DNA of 64,000 bases, from assembly GCF_000264995.1 (NCBI RefSeq), contig NW_006767448.1, positions 389,258 to 453,257 of the forward strand, read 5' to 3'. Positions 20,691-32,407 of the stretch are shown one piece after another. The notes beneath the pieces were generated by a model that made no database searches, was not told where the DNA came from, and saw only the letters and a list, made by a program, of their open reading frames with translations. The first letter of the stretch is position 1. The number at the start of each line of letters is the position of its first letter. The position numbers and the translations under genes are program-made. The DNA comes from Punctularia strigosozonata HHB-11173 SS5 (Eukaryota > Basidiomycota > Agaricomycetes > Corticiales > Punctulariaceae).

Positions 20691-21586
20691 ACCACCAGCG
20701 TCAGGACTCTCATGTCGTCTACATCGACCACGCCACCTTATATCACCCAGCCAGGCGCAGTGCGCAATGGCATGAAGGTCCTTCAACCCGATCCGACCGA
20801 GTATCCATGGTACCCATATCTTACGCATTCGTGGGAGGACAAACCGCTCCGCGATTACGAGGTCAGTGTGCTACCCCATCTATACCGCTCGAATTGTGAT
20901 TGTGATATGCTTGCCTGCTAGGAGGAATGCGCGATTCGAAAGGCTTTCAAACCCTTCCACGAATTGCCGGTGGTGTTTAATCCTTGGGTCGAACCTATGA
21001 AATATGAACCACCGACATTCTACTTCGGCTGGCCTGTGGACCCAAAGATCACGAATGCCTTCGCCATCAAGGAGAATCTAGCCTGGTATTGGAAGGAAGA
21101 CGGCATGGGTTCCACATGGAAGGATCAGGATCTGGTCACTCCTAACGATCACATCCACGACAAATGGACACAGGTGCAGGTGCAAGAATTTTTCGAGGGC
21201 GTCTTGACGCTCGAATATGTGTACGACTCATCAACACCTGGGAGCCGCCCAACCTTCTTCTGGTCCCTCCACTCGAACTATACGCATCCTCGCATGCGTC
21301 CGTCGAAGAGGCAGATTGCTAAGCTGCTGGAGGACTTTGGACATCGAAATACCCCTCAATGGCATTTGGACGCTGATACGTAGTCGATGAAATATTATAC
21401 GGTCCTATGCCTATGAGCCATTGAGCGGTGATATTCGCTAATGAATAATTGTACCCTGTACCATCCGAGAGTGAATGAACGTGTAGCGGCTACCCTGTTC
21501 GTGCTTTGAGCGCCTGCAAATTACGCAATCGCTCGCGAACACGTCCAAACCCCTATGTTGCAGCAACTGTTGCCTGTCTATGTCTA
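19625..21586. repeat. Segmental duplication, unit 2 (partner at 15249-17103)
   Basis: Direct-orientation copy of unit 1. Homology starts within the oxidase fragment, runs through GWP member 6 and resumes after a roughly 75-bp insertion (about 21415-21490) up to a GTCTATGTCTA that corresponds to the start of member 4 in unit 1. After that the two units diverge. Confidence 0.85.
20712..21383 (+). CDS. GWP family protein, member 6 (function unknown)
   Basis: Exons 20712-20861 and 20922-21383 (60-nt intron, phase 0) give 203 aa. It is the duplicate of member 3, with identical exon lengths. Motifs: QPDPTEYPWYPYLTHSWED, FKPFHELPVVFNPWVEPMK, PPTFYFGWPVDPKI, LAWYWKEDGMGSTWK, WSLHSNYTHPRMRPS and LEDFGHRNTPQWHLDADT. 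Both copies stay open and differences between them are scattered substitutions, so both may be expressed. The Trp-Tyr of the C-terminal motif is Trp-His here. Function unknown. Confidence 0.8.
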
Positions 21587-22052
21587 CGGTCGGCCGATTG
21601 GTCGCGGTTGAAATCCGCGAGTCAGCCGCCGAGGCTTGTAGCACACCCAAACTCCTGACCTATGTACACCCTACTGGCAGGGTTCATGATAAGGTGAGTA
21701 AACCAACATGGCCCCGCCACACTAAACAATAACTCACACATACTCTGCACTTGTTGTTAACAAAATCAGATAGTTGTATGGGCATAAGTAACGTAGAAAA
21801 TCAATGACAATGAGGCACGTGATGTATATTAGTTTACGAGAGTGACCGAAATGTGATCAAGTCAGATCAGTAAGAAAAAGCGGAGTGACCGAATCTGACC
21901 GAGTAACATTGGGTCAGATTTGTCCTCGCGCATGGTCTCGCGGCTAAGTCCAAGAAGTTGCATTCTGGCAATTGCCAGCTGTCAGGCTCTAGGCTCATTA
22001 CTCTTTAGTCTCTGACATGAAGTTCAACGGAGCGTCGTAAACAGAACGCAAC
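21587..22052. other. Intergenic between GWP members 6 and 7
   Basis: Low-complexity A/T-richer spacer with short repeats of the type GTGACCGAA...GTCAGATC around 21840-21925. It should include the promoter of the gene starting at 22053. No coding signal seen. Confidence 0.35.
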
Positions 22053-22741
22053 ATGTCGCCTTCCGCCACCTCGAATGCCAAACCCAGGGTTGTCTATCGC
22101 AGTAGTTTGCCTACCGCCGAGATTATCCTCAAACCTGATACCAAGAAGTACCCGTGGTACGAGTTCGCGATTCACCCGTGTTCGAAACGAGTGACCCGCA
22201 ATCCAGAGGTAAGCATGGTGACTCGACATGCGAGTTTGGCTGCAGACCTCATAGTGCTATCTAGGAAGAGAAGGTGGTTGAGGATACCTTCAAGGCATTC
22301 AGCGAGTTACCGCCGGAGTTCGATGCATGGTCGGAACCCTTGAAATATGCCCCACCGGAGTTCTTCCTCGGCTGGCCCTTGGATATGGACCTCGTCCGCG
22401 CTTATGCCTTCAAGCATAATATGGCGTATTTCCTGAACAGATACACCAAGGAGGGCGTAAAGATCACAGGTGGCCGCAAGCAGGCACACGAGGTTACACC
22501 AGACGATGCCCTCCACACCAATCGCACTATCAGGTTAATGCAGGATCGTCTCATGCCGAGGGCTAAGCTTGAGGAAGCGTATGACGTGCCGGATGACGAG
22601 GTGCGGTTTGGTGCGATATGGTCTCTTTGCTCGAACTGGACACCACCTGAACAACGTCCGACGGAGGAGGATATCGCCAGATTGCAGGAGGAGTTGGGGT
22701 ACGAGGAGAAGCCGAAGTGGCGTATGACTACTTTTGCGTAA
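22053..22741 (+). CDS. GWP family protein, member 7 (function unknown)
   Basis: Exons 22053-22208 and 22265-22741 (56-nt intron, phase 0) give 210 aa. N-terminal motif: KPDTKKYPWYEFAIHPCSK. Exon 2: FKAFSELPPEFDAWSEPLK, PPEFFLGWPLDMDLVRAYAF, GVKITGGRKQAHEVTPDD, WSLCSNWTPPEQRPTEED and LQEELGYEEKPKWRMTTFA. It is the inverted paralog of member 5 at 17772-18460. No signal peptide or TM. The intact frame and conserved splice sites suggest a live gene. Confidence 0.8.
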
Positions 22742-23227
22742 TGTATCCGTGCTTCGCTTATACGCCGATGGGCAGCGAGACACTCTGGGCGTACTATTTC
22801 CTAACTTGAAGGACCTACCACCGTATTCTGTGGTCTTGTAGTGGTGCAGACTCATAGTTCCGACGGTATGCTCGAATTAAATACCATGTCTGTTGACTGC
22901 ACATAGGATCAAATCGCGGCTTTGGAATGGGTCGAGCTTCCGTCGCTCGTCTTACACCTACAATGATTGTTCGCGAAGCCACGCGTGCAACGAGTGCTAA
23001 AGATGCAAGTGTATAGTCCAGATCGAATATAAGGGTTGTGTGTAGCAAGCAGCGCAGCTGTTCGTGCCAAGACCAACGCATGCGCCGTCTCGTCAGTTTC
23101 TTGTTTGATTCCTGAAAGGCAGCCTTCTCATCGTAGTTTCAGTATAGTAGCACTATCCACGAGAGGCGCCAGCTTAAAGTGATACATGACCACGTCTGCG
23201 TAGCGCACGTGTGACATTTTACACCGA

Positions 23228-23590
23228 TATGGTGTGAAGATCCGAGGTGGCCGAAAGGAGGATGTTACGCCAGACAACTAAGTTACACTGGATCGTGTGG
23301 TTCGACGCGCCAAAGGGTTATGGGATATCTGGTGTTCGCAAGCACGAGCACGAGGTTGTCCCGACGTGCCCCTGCACATGGACCACGCGCTCCCCGAGGT
23401 GCACTATCACCTTGAACCCAGACCAATATCAAGGAGGCGTACGGCGTGCAAGGCGAAGAGGATCGATTTGGCGAGATATGGTCAATATGTTCGAGCTGGA
23501 AGCCGCCGTCGGAGTAGGTAGTTGATCAATTGCAGGAAGAGCTAGGATACGAGTACAGGCCGAAGTACACCGGGAGTCGTCGCCTTGTGC
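23228..23590 (+). pseudogene. GWP family relic 8
   Basis: Pieces of the member 5/7 type survive in different frames: GVKIRGGRK, then EAYGVQGEEDRFGEIWS, and DQLQEELGYEYRPK at about 23530-23570. The first exon and the GWP block are gone and stops interrupt the rest. This is a decayed copy just downstream of member 7. Confidence 0.65.
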
Positions 23591-23967
23591 TCCAGATGAC
23601 TCGCCGGTCTCTTCAATGCGCAACGTTCATGCACAGCGTCAACATTCATCATCCCATCGCGGTCGAAGTTCGGCGGTATGATCGAACCAGACACCCAGCA
23701 CGAGCCCCATCAGAAGACGGAAATCACCGAATTGCAGAAAGAACTGGGGGATGTGTGGAGAGGCGGAAGTAACCGGCATCGTTGTGACTGCGCTCTTTTG
23801 GTTGTCGAGCATCATGCATGCATGTCGCGGTAAATAACATTAAACCAATCGGACGGTGTCGTTGGTATATTATACGTCTGCTATGGTACACGTCTAGGTT
23901 GACGAACGTCCGTGATCAGTGAAGCGAGTTATCGTGAGCCAGGTGTAAGAGAAGTGCGCCAGTTAAC

Positions 23968-24644
23968 CTAGAGCTTCGGGGTCTGAGCTCGCTCCGGCGC
24001 GTATTTCGCCTGTGAAAAGTGAAGAAAAATCGGTCAGCGAACGCTCTTCACGTATACGCCAAAACGAAATGCACACCATCTCATTCTCCTTCTTCTGGAA
24101 CCCGCACTTCTCGTAGAACGGCACGTTCTTATCGCTGCAATTGAGTATCGTCTTGTAGCAGCCCGAAATCTCGCTGATGTACGTCAGCGCCTGAATGACG
24201 CGAAGGCCGAGCTTCTTCCCCTGCTGGTTCGCGTCGACCGCGATGTCCTCGATGTGCCCCACGGAGCCATTGTTGTGCACGAACTTGCGCTCGATGAAGA
24301 GCGTGCCGACGGCGACAACGCGGTCGGATGACTTGGAGACGATGACGAGCGGGTAGTACGTCCGTGGAGCCTGCTTCATCGCGTTGAACTGGGCGACCCA
24401 GGCGGCTTCGCCGGGGTCTGGGGTAGTCGTGAGGACGGAGAGGATAGATAGGTAACCACGATGGTAGTCCGTCGACGCTAGTGGGCGGATCTGGCAGAGG
24501 TTTACGCGTTAGGTGGCCAGGTGCAAAGAAGGGATGCGTTTGAAGACGTACGTGCAAGTCGCTGGGCAGCTGGTTCTTGACGTCGGGCGAGATGAAATCG
24601 GGGCTGAACGCCAGGGCAAGCTCGTTGTCGGACGTGAAAGGCAT
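23968..24644 (-). CDS. GNA1: Glucosamine 6-phosphate N-acetyltransferase, copy 1
   Basis: GNAT-fold enzyme that makes GlcNAc-6-P from glucosamine-6-P and acetyl-CoA, on the way to UDP-GlcNAc for chitin and glycans; cytosolic. Minus-strand exons 24644-24552, 24490-24077 and 24009-23968 give 182 aa. The full fold is visible: IRPLASTDYHRGYL at the start of exon 2, GTLFIERKFVHN, the acetyl-CoA strand GHIEDIAVDANQQGKKLGLR, YKTILNCSDKNVPFYEKCGF and the C-terminal KYAPE. All junctions are phase 0 GT-AG. It is probably the functional copy, since its acetyl-CoA strand agrees with the family and that of copy 2 does not. Confidence 0.93.
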
Positions 24645-25591
24645 ATCAAGTATCGTCTAGAGAGTGAACGAGAGGAACGAAAGGAAGCCGAGAGGCGGAA
24701 GGTGAGAGAGGACGGAGTGTGACGTTGAACCGTTGGCGCGGGGTTTTAGACATGTCGTGGAGGAACCGGTGTTGGGGACGAACGTGGCTGTTCCTCTTCT
24801 CTGGATACCCTCTTGTCGCCGCTGGCGATGCGCCCGGACAGCCTTGCGCAGGGCAAATACGCCTCCTCGGAGACTATTCCAGCCGAGTACAGGATCGAGC
24901 TATACGACATAACAATCCCGACACAGGAGAAGACCGGAGGTCGTCTCGAGGACCACCCGGATGAGTACTGCATACAAATTCGACCTAAACGACCTTTAGG
25001 CGATGCTGGATCTCTAGGATTTCAACCTGTGTAAGCTTTTGCGAGCGAACGTTCGAGTGCCTCTACTAGACTGGACCCACGGCTGCAGCCTCTATCGGAC
25101 CCAGAAGTATCTTGCAGGATGCCGCGCTCATCTCACCCAATCCCGTCTTCGTATGTCCCTAAAGTCTTGCTTCCACTCGATCTCACGGAGACGATTCATA
25201 CGGCTGACGGTACTCGAAGATCGACCAGATTGCTCCACACTGGAGCTTTTCAGGATGCATATGAGACTGCATCTCGCCAAAACTACGGAGATATCCAGAT
25301 TGCTGGGATAAGCTCGCCTTATCCTGATTCCTCTAGGAACTTTCCTCCTCCGTCCGTTGTCTTGAGTCTGGCATGGCCTGTTCCTATTGCGATCGAAATA
25401 TACAAGATTCCCTCTACGAGCCAGTTTCCTTACTCCTGGATCGAGCCGATTTCGACCATTAAATCTCCGCTCGCTGTTTTTTGCGACTGAAGAATCTCGT
25501 CACACTCCTCGCGCAATGTCCTGTGATCCTTTAGTTGATCATCTCAAGGATGATCACTTTTGCACCGTCCGAGAGGCTAGGATATTCCCCT
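24645..25591. other. Spacer between the two GNA1 copies
   Basis: Contains the promoter of copy 1 and the 3' region of copy 2. A plus-strand open frame of 123 codons (25119-25490) has no family resemblance or splice partners and is not called. Confidence 0.4.
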
Positions 25592-26254
25592 CTAGAGCTT
25601 CGGGGTATGTGTTCGCTCCGGGGCATACTTGACCTGAATGAAGGCTTTGTTCGATTCAGAATCATTGCAGAAGCTCAGGGACACGTACCATCTCGTTCCC
25701 CTTCTTCACCATCCCGCAGTTCTCGTAAAACCGCACGTTTTTATCGCTGCAGTTCAAGATCGTCTTGTAGCAGCCCAGGGATTCGCTGACGTAGGTCAGC
25801 GCCTGGAAGACGCGCGGGCCGAGCTTCTTCCCTTGATAGTCCTCGGCGACGACGCCTTCCTCGAGGTGCCCGACCGAGGCAGTGTTGTGTGCGAACTTGC
25901 GTTCGATGAAGAGCGTGCCGTTGGCGATGATCCGGTCTGAGGCCTTGGAGACGACCACGATGGGGAAGTAGGTCCGGGGAGTCTCGCGCATCGCGTTGAA
26001 TTGGGCGACGAAGGCGGCTTCGCCCGGGTCTGGGGTGGTGGTGAGCACGGAGAGGAGGGTGAGGTAGCCGCGGTGGTAGTCCGTCGAGGCTAGTGGGCGG
26101 ATCTGTGCGGCGTGGTATGGGCTGATCGCACCATGTTTGTGGTGATGCAGGGAAGACGTACGTGCAGGTCAGGAGGCATCTTGCTCTTCACGTCGGGCGA
26201 GATCAGCGATGGATCGAACGCGAGGTCAAGCTCTTCGTCAGGTGTAAACGGCAT
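25592..26254 (-). CDS. Glucosamine 6-phosphate N-acetyltransferase-like, divergent copy 2
   Basis: Minus-strand exons 26254-26162, 26102-25689 and 25633-25592 have exactly the same lengths and phases as copy 1 (93, 414 and 42 nt), giving 182 aa. GTLFIERKFAHN, YKTILNCSDKNVRFYENCG and KYAPE are kept. However, the strand that in this family reads GH-[IV]-EDIAV and contacts acetyl-CoA is GHLEEGVVAEDYQGKKLG here, so Asp-Ile-Ala is lost while the following pyrophosphate loop is kept. The frame is fully open. It is a tandem duplicate that may have reduced or changed activity, or may be at an early stage of decay. Confidence 0.85.
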
Positions 26255-27499
26255 TCCGCGGATCTCAGTAATAACCAGATGGGAAGAAGAGGGGACACCA
26301 GGGACGCTCCAAGGGCTCGGAGGTCTCATATGGTTCGGGTTTTTAGACATTGTCACAACACGGTGAACGAGGCCCGGCAAAAATCAATGTTGTTGATGCC
26401 TGGGAAATCTTTTCATCCGAGCAGCATCCTGCGGCGTCGTAACAATTGTCGTTTGCGAGTCATGAACTGCGATCTACACGTTCACGACGAACTTCATGGA
26501 CCGGTTCGAGCTCTGGTCCGATCGGCATGGCGACATCATCCTTCGGCCTTCTTTGGCTTGTTGAAGAAGGACTCGACCACAAGTAAAGCCGTAGGCGAGT
26601 GATCCAAGCTTAAGAATGAATCGGAACTCACCCTTAATTTGAATTTCGGTCGATACGTGGGACCTTATCAGTTTACCACAGACGACGAGGCATGCAAAGC
26701 TGACGTTCGGGTTACTCTTTCACTTTTGAGATACTCGGTCAAGGGAGACCAGAGAGGGGAGTAGAATCTTCCCTCGAGAGTATGTAGTCTTGTTCGGGCA
26801 TGAAGTAAAATTTCTGCCTCTCGTAGCGTGGACTTGACATGTAGATTGCGTGAGGATGATGCGAAAGGCATGATGGTGTCAACAAAATAGACATTTGCTA
26901 GATGCGATGCGCCCGGTTCTGACATGTATACGTTTTGTTCGCCATCTTCAATCGATGCGAACTTCTTCTCCACTCGTTGCTACGTACACCCATACCCGTA
27001 CCGTAGATCATAAGCATCACTTAACATGGATATCAGCTATGTCAATTGTCGTTCAATTGTCATAACTTATGATACTTTGCACTATTGTGACGGCGTTGAG
27101 GTCTTTGGCCGAGAATACTTCATACATGCTGTGTGATGATTCCGAGTCCGAGAGTGGATTTGATCCCGCCCAGATTTTGCTCGATTGGAAAGATAGAAAG
27201 CGCACTTATTTTGCTTTGCAAGTGCCTTGTACTCTCGGCCCTGGCAGCCATGTGGCCCAACTCCGACCGTGACTGTCGCGACGCGGCCAGGCACGTGTCG
27301 CAACCGGGGACCGTACCCCTTCCTCCTGACCGCCTCCGCTTCAACCTCTGGTGTTCGTTACGACCCGACGCTCTCGCAAATCGATCTCAAGGCCGTCCAG
27401 CCACCGTCTTTCATTTACGCCGTCGATTTCTGCTCGCTTCTTTACACGCTTTTCTCTTGAATATTCTTTGCGCTGTACAAAGTTTATGTGAACCCGGCC
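26255..27499. other. Divergent intergenic region between GNA1 copy 2 and the kinase gene
   Basis: About 1.2 kb. It holds both promoters. A minus-strand open frame of 101 codons (26973-26668) is unsupported. A long C/T-rich stretch at about 27300-27460 precedes the kinase start. Confidence 0.4.
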
Positions 27500-30400
27500 A
27501 TGACAGCGACGATAGGAAGTGCCGCTGTGAACCATCGCGCGCAGCTTGCGAGCGCATACAACGAGCTCGGCAAGGAGCTGTCGTCGCAGAAGATACGTGT
27601 CGTAGGCAACTACACCCTGGGCAAAGTCATCGGCGAAGGTGCGCGCATACAGTCGGCGAGAAATCGTACGGGATGCGAATGTTCATTGTGGATTGCAGGC
27701 GCGTATGGGAAAGTGCGTCTGGGGACGCACCGGATGACCTCTACCAAGGTCGCTATCAAGCAGATCCCGAAGGCTATGTCCGCCGCGCTCACCCGCGAGA
27801 TTCACCACCATCGCCAGTTGCACCACCCGCACGTCGTTCAGCTGTACGAGGTCATCGCGACCGAGTCGTCTATTTGGCTGGTTTCAGAGCTCTGCTCAGG
27901 CGGCGAGCTTTTCGATTACCTCGTTGAGAAGGGTCGTCTGGCCGAGGAGGAAGCCAAGGTCGTGTTCGGTCAGCTGTGTCTCGCCGTCGGGTACATACAT
28001 GACAAGGGTATCGTGCACCGCGACCTGAAACTGGAGAATGTGCTCCTGGATGAGAGGTGTAGGGTGAAGCTGAGCGATTTTGGCTTCACGAGGGAGTATG
28101 AGCGGGGGGCGCTGTTGGAAACGTTCTGTGGGACGACCGGCTATGCGGCGCCAGAGATGTTGTCGGAACAAAAGTATCTTGGCCCTGGTATGCTTTCTAC
28201 GTAGCACTGGTGCTGAGGGATGCTGATACATCAAGCACAGAGGTCGACATCTGGTCTCTTGGCGTCATACTCTACACTCTTCTCACGGGGTCACTCCCTT
28301 TCGACGATGACGACGAGGCGGTTATGCGCGCGAAAATCATCAAGGGTGACTTCGAAGATCCTGAATGGCTCTCAGACGGTGAGCGCATATATGCATGCTG
28401 CTTCCTGGCTACAACTCAGGTGTTACTATTTCAGAGGCGCGCGATCTCATCAAAAATGTTCTCCAGATGGAGCCCTCCAAACGACTCAGCATATCCCAAA
28501 TACTTGCCCACCCCTGGTTCAATCTCATTCCTCAGCCCGTTGCTACCGACTCTCTATTGACTGTTCCCGGGACTCCCCCATCCTCTCATCCTCCGCTCCT
28601 TCCTCTCGACGTTAACCTCACCACGCCACGCGCTCCCGCTCTGGAGCAGGAAGACTCGGGCAACACCTCCGTCTCCTCTGCCGCCTCCGATTCATCCTTC
28701 CTCTCCGCCTCGTCGGAGTTCATGCCCTCCACACCAACCACCCCGGAAGGCTCCCTCGATCACTCACACGCAAACGTTAAACCCAGCGAGCAGGAGCAGG
28801 ACGAGATCCACCCCACGCTTCACCGCAACGCCTCCGAGAGCACGATCAAGAACATCGCCGCCATCCACGCCGTCCTCGGGCCGTCCGCCGCAGCGCCCGC
28901 GTTCGAATCCGTGCCCGAAGCCGACGAACCGACCACCTCGCCGCTCTCCACCTCACCCCCGGCGGCGCCCATCTTACGTACCTCGTCCACCCAATCCGGC
29001 TCTAAAGCCCCTCCCGCGCACCCGACCCGCACGCCCGCGCGCACCAAACGCCGCTCCGTCTCGTCCGCGCTCTCTGAGACGTTCTCGATCCCTGACACGC
29101 CGCTCGCGCAGCAGGACCCGTCCGCGCCGCCGCAGAACTTCGCGGCGCTTCTGATGACGCCGGCTCCGGTCATCTTCTCTACCGGGCTCGAGCGCGAGCT
29201 GCTCGAGACCTTGAGTGCGCTCGGGTTCGATACGGCGCAGATCGTACACAGCGTGCTCACGGACGCGTGCGATTGCGCGAGCGCGGTGTGGTGGATGTTG
29301 AAGAAGAAGGCGGAGAGGAGGGCGGTGGAGAGGGGTGAAGGGGCGAGGTTGGTGGAGACTGGCGGGATGACGCCTGCGGTGATGACGGTACCGTTGATGG
29401 GCGAGCCTGAGGTGGAGGAGAAGCGTGCGGAGAAGGTGATAGAGGTGGAGAAGGAGAAGGAGAGGAAGGAGAGGAAGGCGCCGCCGAGTAATGTCAAGAC
29501 CACCCATACGCACAAGGATAGCGTGGGCACGTTTGGGCCCACGAACCCAGTCCTCGCGAGGTCGGCTCCGAATCTACACTTCGTGCCCCCGACGCCGACG
29601 GCGGAGGCGCATTCGAAGGCTGCACCCGGGCCGGTCACGCCACCACGATCGGAGTCCCCCACTAGGCCGCTGCTCACCCCCTCTGCGTCGATCATCTCCA
29701 CTCAGTCCACTCCCGGCAACAAGGATAGCAAGGAGGAGAAGCAAGGGAGCAAAGGTCGGCGTGGCAACAGGAGCGGGAGCGTGAGCATCATGCAGCGCGC
29801 CACTACCGCGCTCGAGGCGGCGGGCCTCGTCCGGAAGAAGAGCAGCGAAGCGGTGAAGGAACAGAAGGAGCGCGAGAAGGAGGAGAAGGAGCGCCAGCGA
29901 GCGCTAAGCCCGGACGAGGCCGGGCGGAGCTCGCACGGCAGCGGCTCGAAGCTGACCAAATCGCCGCCGCTGAAGGCTATCAAAGACGCGCTCCTGCCGA
30001 GTACGCCGTCCGTCGACTCGGAGGAGGCGCGTCCGCAACACCCGAGCGCGACGGGCTCGCCATGGGTGATCGCGGGCAAGACCGGCGGCGGCGCGGACGA
30101 CTCACGCGTGAGCACGCCCAGCGGGAGCCCGGGCGATACGCTCCGCAGCCTACCGAACGTGGGCGAGAAGACGATGGCGCCGAACCGGAACCGGGCGAGC
30201 CTGCTGGCGGCGTTCCGGATGTGGTTCGATGCGGACCGGAAGGGGAAGCGGAAGAGCGCGAACGTGGTGACCAAGGCCGCGGCGCCACAGCGCGACGCGT
30301 ACGGACGGAGTGTGAGCAGCCCGAGTACGATGGGCGGTGGCGCGGGCCGGGGAGGCGGGACCATGCGCCGAAGGGGGAGCAGTAGCGGGAGCAACACGGG

Positions 30401-31583
30401 TATACCGACGCGGAAGAGCGTGAACCGCGCGAAGCGGCAGAGCGCGTCGTCTCGCCGGAGCAGCAGCGTCAATTCGCGGCGGTCGAGCGTGAACTCGATG
30501 CATGTCGTGATGGAGAGCCCGAGCTACCCACTCGAGGGCATGGCCCACATATCGCGCCAGTGGAGTGACAACTCCCGTAGGAGCTTTGGCGCGCACACGC
30601 CCAATTCGGAGAGGGGCGATTATCCGAGCCGGCCAAGTTCGATCCGGAGCTTCTCGATGCCGAGCAACAGGCATAGGAAGAGCCCGAGCCAGAGCTCGGC
30701 GGGGAGCCTGCATAGGACGTCATCGCCGCTGCCCAGGAATCACAGGCGGGCGGGGTCAGGCTCGTCGACGAGGGTGGTGCGCAATCGCCAGGGGCGGCCG
30801 AGCCATATGCGCCAGAGCTCATCCGCGTCCGTGCACTCCGTCGGCTCGTCGAGGCACGGATCGACGCACGACCTGTCCGAGCTGGACATCCCGAACCGGA
30901 CGACGAGCCCGTACAAGCCCTCGCGGAGGTCGCTCGACGACGGCAGTACGCCGCGGAAGACGACGACGTACGTGGCGCAGAAGCGGACGACGCCGTTCAT
31001 GAGTCCGGCGGCGACGCTCGGCCGGTCGAGCTGGAAGAAGTCGTGGGGGCTGGAGCCGCCCGGCTGGCAGAGTCGGCAGATGCACGTTCCGATCGAGGTG
31101 CTGAGCGTCAGCCCCGTCGGCGCGGGTGGGGACACGCCTGCGAGCATCCGGGACGTGTTCTCGGGGAGGCAGAGCTTAAGCGTAGGGGACGAGAGCGATT
31201 GGGTCGACGAGGACGACGACGAGATGCCGTTCGCGGGCGGGCTGGGACAGATGCCGAGCAGCGCGACGAGCAAGACGTCGTTCGTATCCGCCGCGCCGTC
31301 GCCGACGGAGAATTATGCGCTTTCTGCGCCGCCGAAAGGTAAGGGACGCGCGGGGGGGTCGAAGAGGATGAACGATTGGAGTGGCGGATACGCGCCTGCG
31401 TCGGGCTCGGCGGGCGCGAACAGGCATAAGCCTGGGGTGTCGCCCGGTGCAAGGACGTCGCCGTTACCGACGGATGGATATGATTCGGGCGACATGAAGG
31501 GGACGAGAAGGCAGCTCCCGGTCGGCCGGAGTCAGGCCATGCGGCAAATCCCTATCCAGGAGGAGGACGAGGACGAGGAGTGA
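27500..31583 (+). CDS. Kin4-like serine/threonine protein kinase (CAMKL group)
   Basis: Exons 27500-27638, 27699-28187, 28241-28378 and 28435-31583 give 1304 aa. The kinase domain occupies about residues 37-300: glycine loop GEGAYGKV (its first glycine codon is split by intron 1), VAIKQIPK with the ATP-binding Lys, catalytic HRDLKLEN, DFGF, and YAAPEML. A conserved helical block follows (LSALGFDTAQIVHSVLTD, then WWMLKKKAE, about 29195-29315), of the kind seen after fungal Kin4-type kinase domains and resembling a UBA fold. The remaining roughly 750 residues are low-complexity Ser/Pro/Arg-rich with many possible phosphorylation sites. Likely a cell-cycle or polarity kinase. The subgroup assignment rests on the HRDLKLEN/DFGF core and the helical block and is less certain than the kinase call. 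Confidence 0.85.
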
Positions 31584-32407
31584 AGCGTCTAAGGCAAGTT
31601 TCTGCTGAGCTCTGATCTGTATTCCTTGCGTTAACTCAATATGTAGTCGCTCACTTCCGTCGCTCCTCGCCCATGCCCTATTTCGTCAATATTTATGCGC
31701 GCGCTACCAGTCCTTGGTTCCCTGTCGGGTCCTGCTTTCTCTACGCTTGCGCTCTCATCTTTCCCCTATTTCCACCACTTCGTTTGGACGTTTGACCAAA
31801 CGCCGTCTGATAGTTGCTCTCCGCGTCCTCTCGCATCGCACCTGTGACCCTCTTTGCTACCGTAATCGCGTATCATACATGTAGGCAGTGACCTTATATC
31901 CCCTCATCGTGCTCGCTGTTTTCTTTTCTGGATATTTCTGTGGACCCTCTGGATTGTAGGTTTTGAAACGATCTATCGTCTCGGAGTGTAATTCGACGCC
32001 ACCTTCTTCCATATGCCTACGAATAAGATCCAGTCCCCCTCGCGTACCAGACGCATATCCTGCTACCCGCAATTGCATTCGATATACCTCGTCGCGATGT
32101 TTCTCGGAAAGTGAGCGGCACCGCACAAGGCAGTGAGACGCATACGCACTGCGTGCCGCCACCGCCATACGCAGCTCTGCAGGTCAGCACGCCCACGTAA
32201 ACAGCGCCCAACAACGGGCGCCACGGTGACGACTGCCCCTGCCCCCTTGCCTCCCGCGCAACTCGCTCCTCCTCCTCCCGCCCCTACTCCACCCAACCCC
32301 CAGCTCGTTTGATACGGTACGTCTTCGCTATCGACCACCACTTCGCCATTGCACGGAACTGAACCCGTTCGCGCCCGCGCAGACCCCCCCCCCCCCTCTG
32401 ATTAACG
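31584..32407. other. Intergenic before the synaptobrevin gene
   Basis: Kinase 3' region and synaptobrevin promoter/5' leader, including a run of about 14 C residues near 32384-32398 just upstream of the start codon. A minus-strand frame of 103 codons (32168-31857) is open but unrecognised. Confidence 0.4.

Noticed and set aside
25119-25490. Open frame of 123 codons between the GNA1 copies
   Set aside because: Composition and lack of relatives or exons give no support for a gene.
28820-31452. Several long minus-strand open frames (up to 290 codons)
   Set aside because: Antisense shadows of the GC-rich kinase coding exon with biased third positions; Arg/Ser/Pro-rich nonsense.
31857-32168. Minus-strand open frame of 103 codons with a plausible-looking C-terminal part
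   Set aside because: No family resemblance, no splice partners, and it lies in the 3' region of the kinase and the promoter of the synaptobrevin gene.
32384-32398. Run of about 14 cytosines before the synaptobrevin start
   Set aside because: Simple homopolymer; noted as a possible assembly uncertainty but not evidence of a feature.
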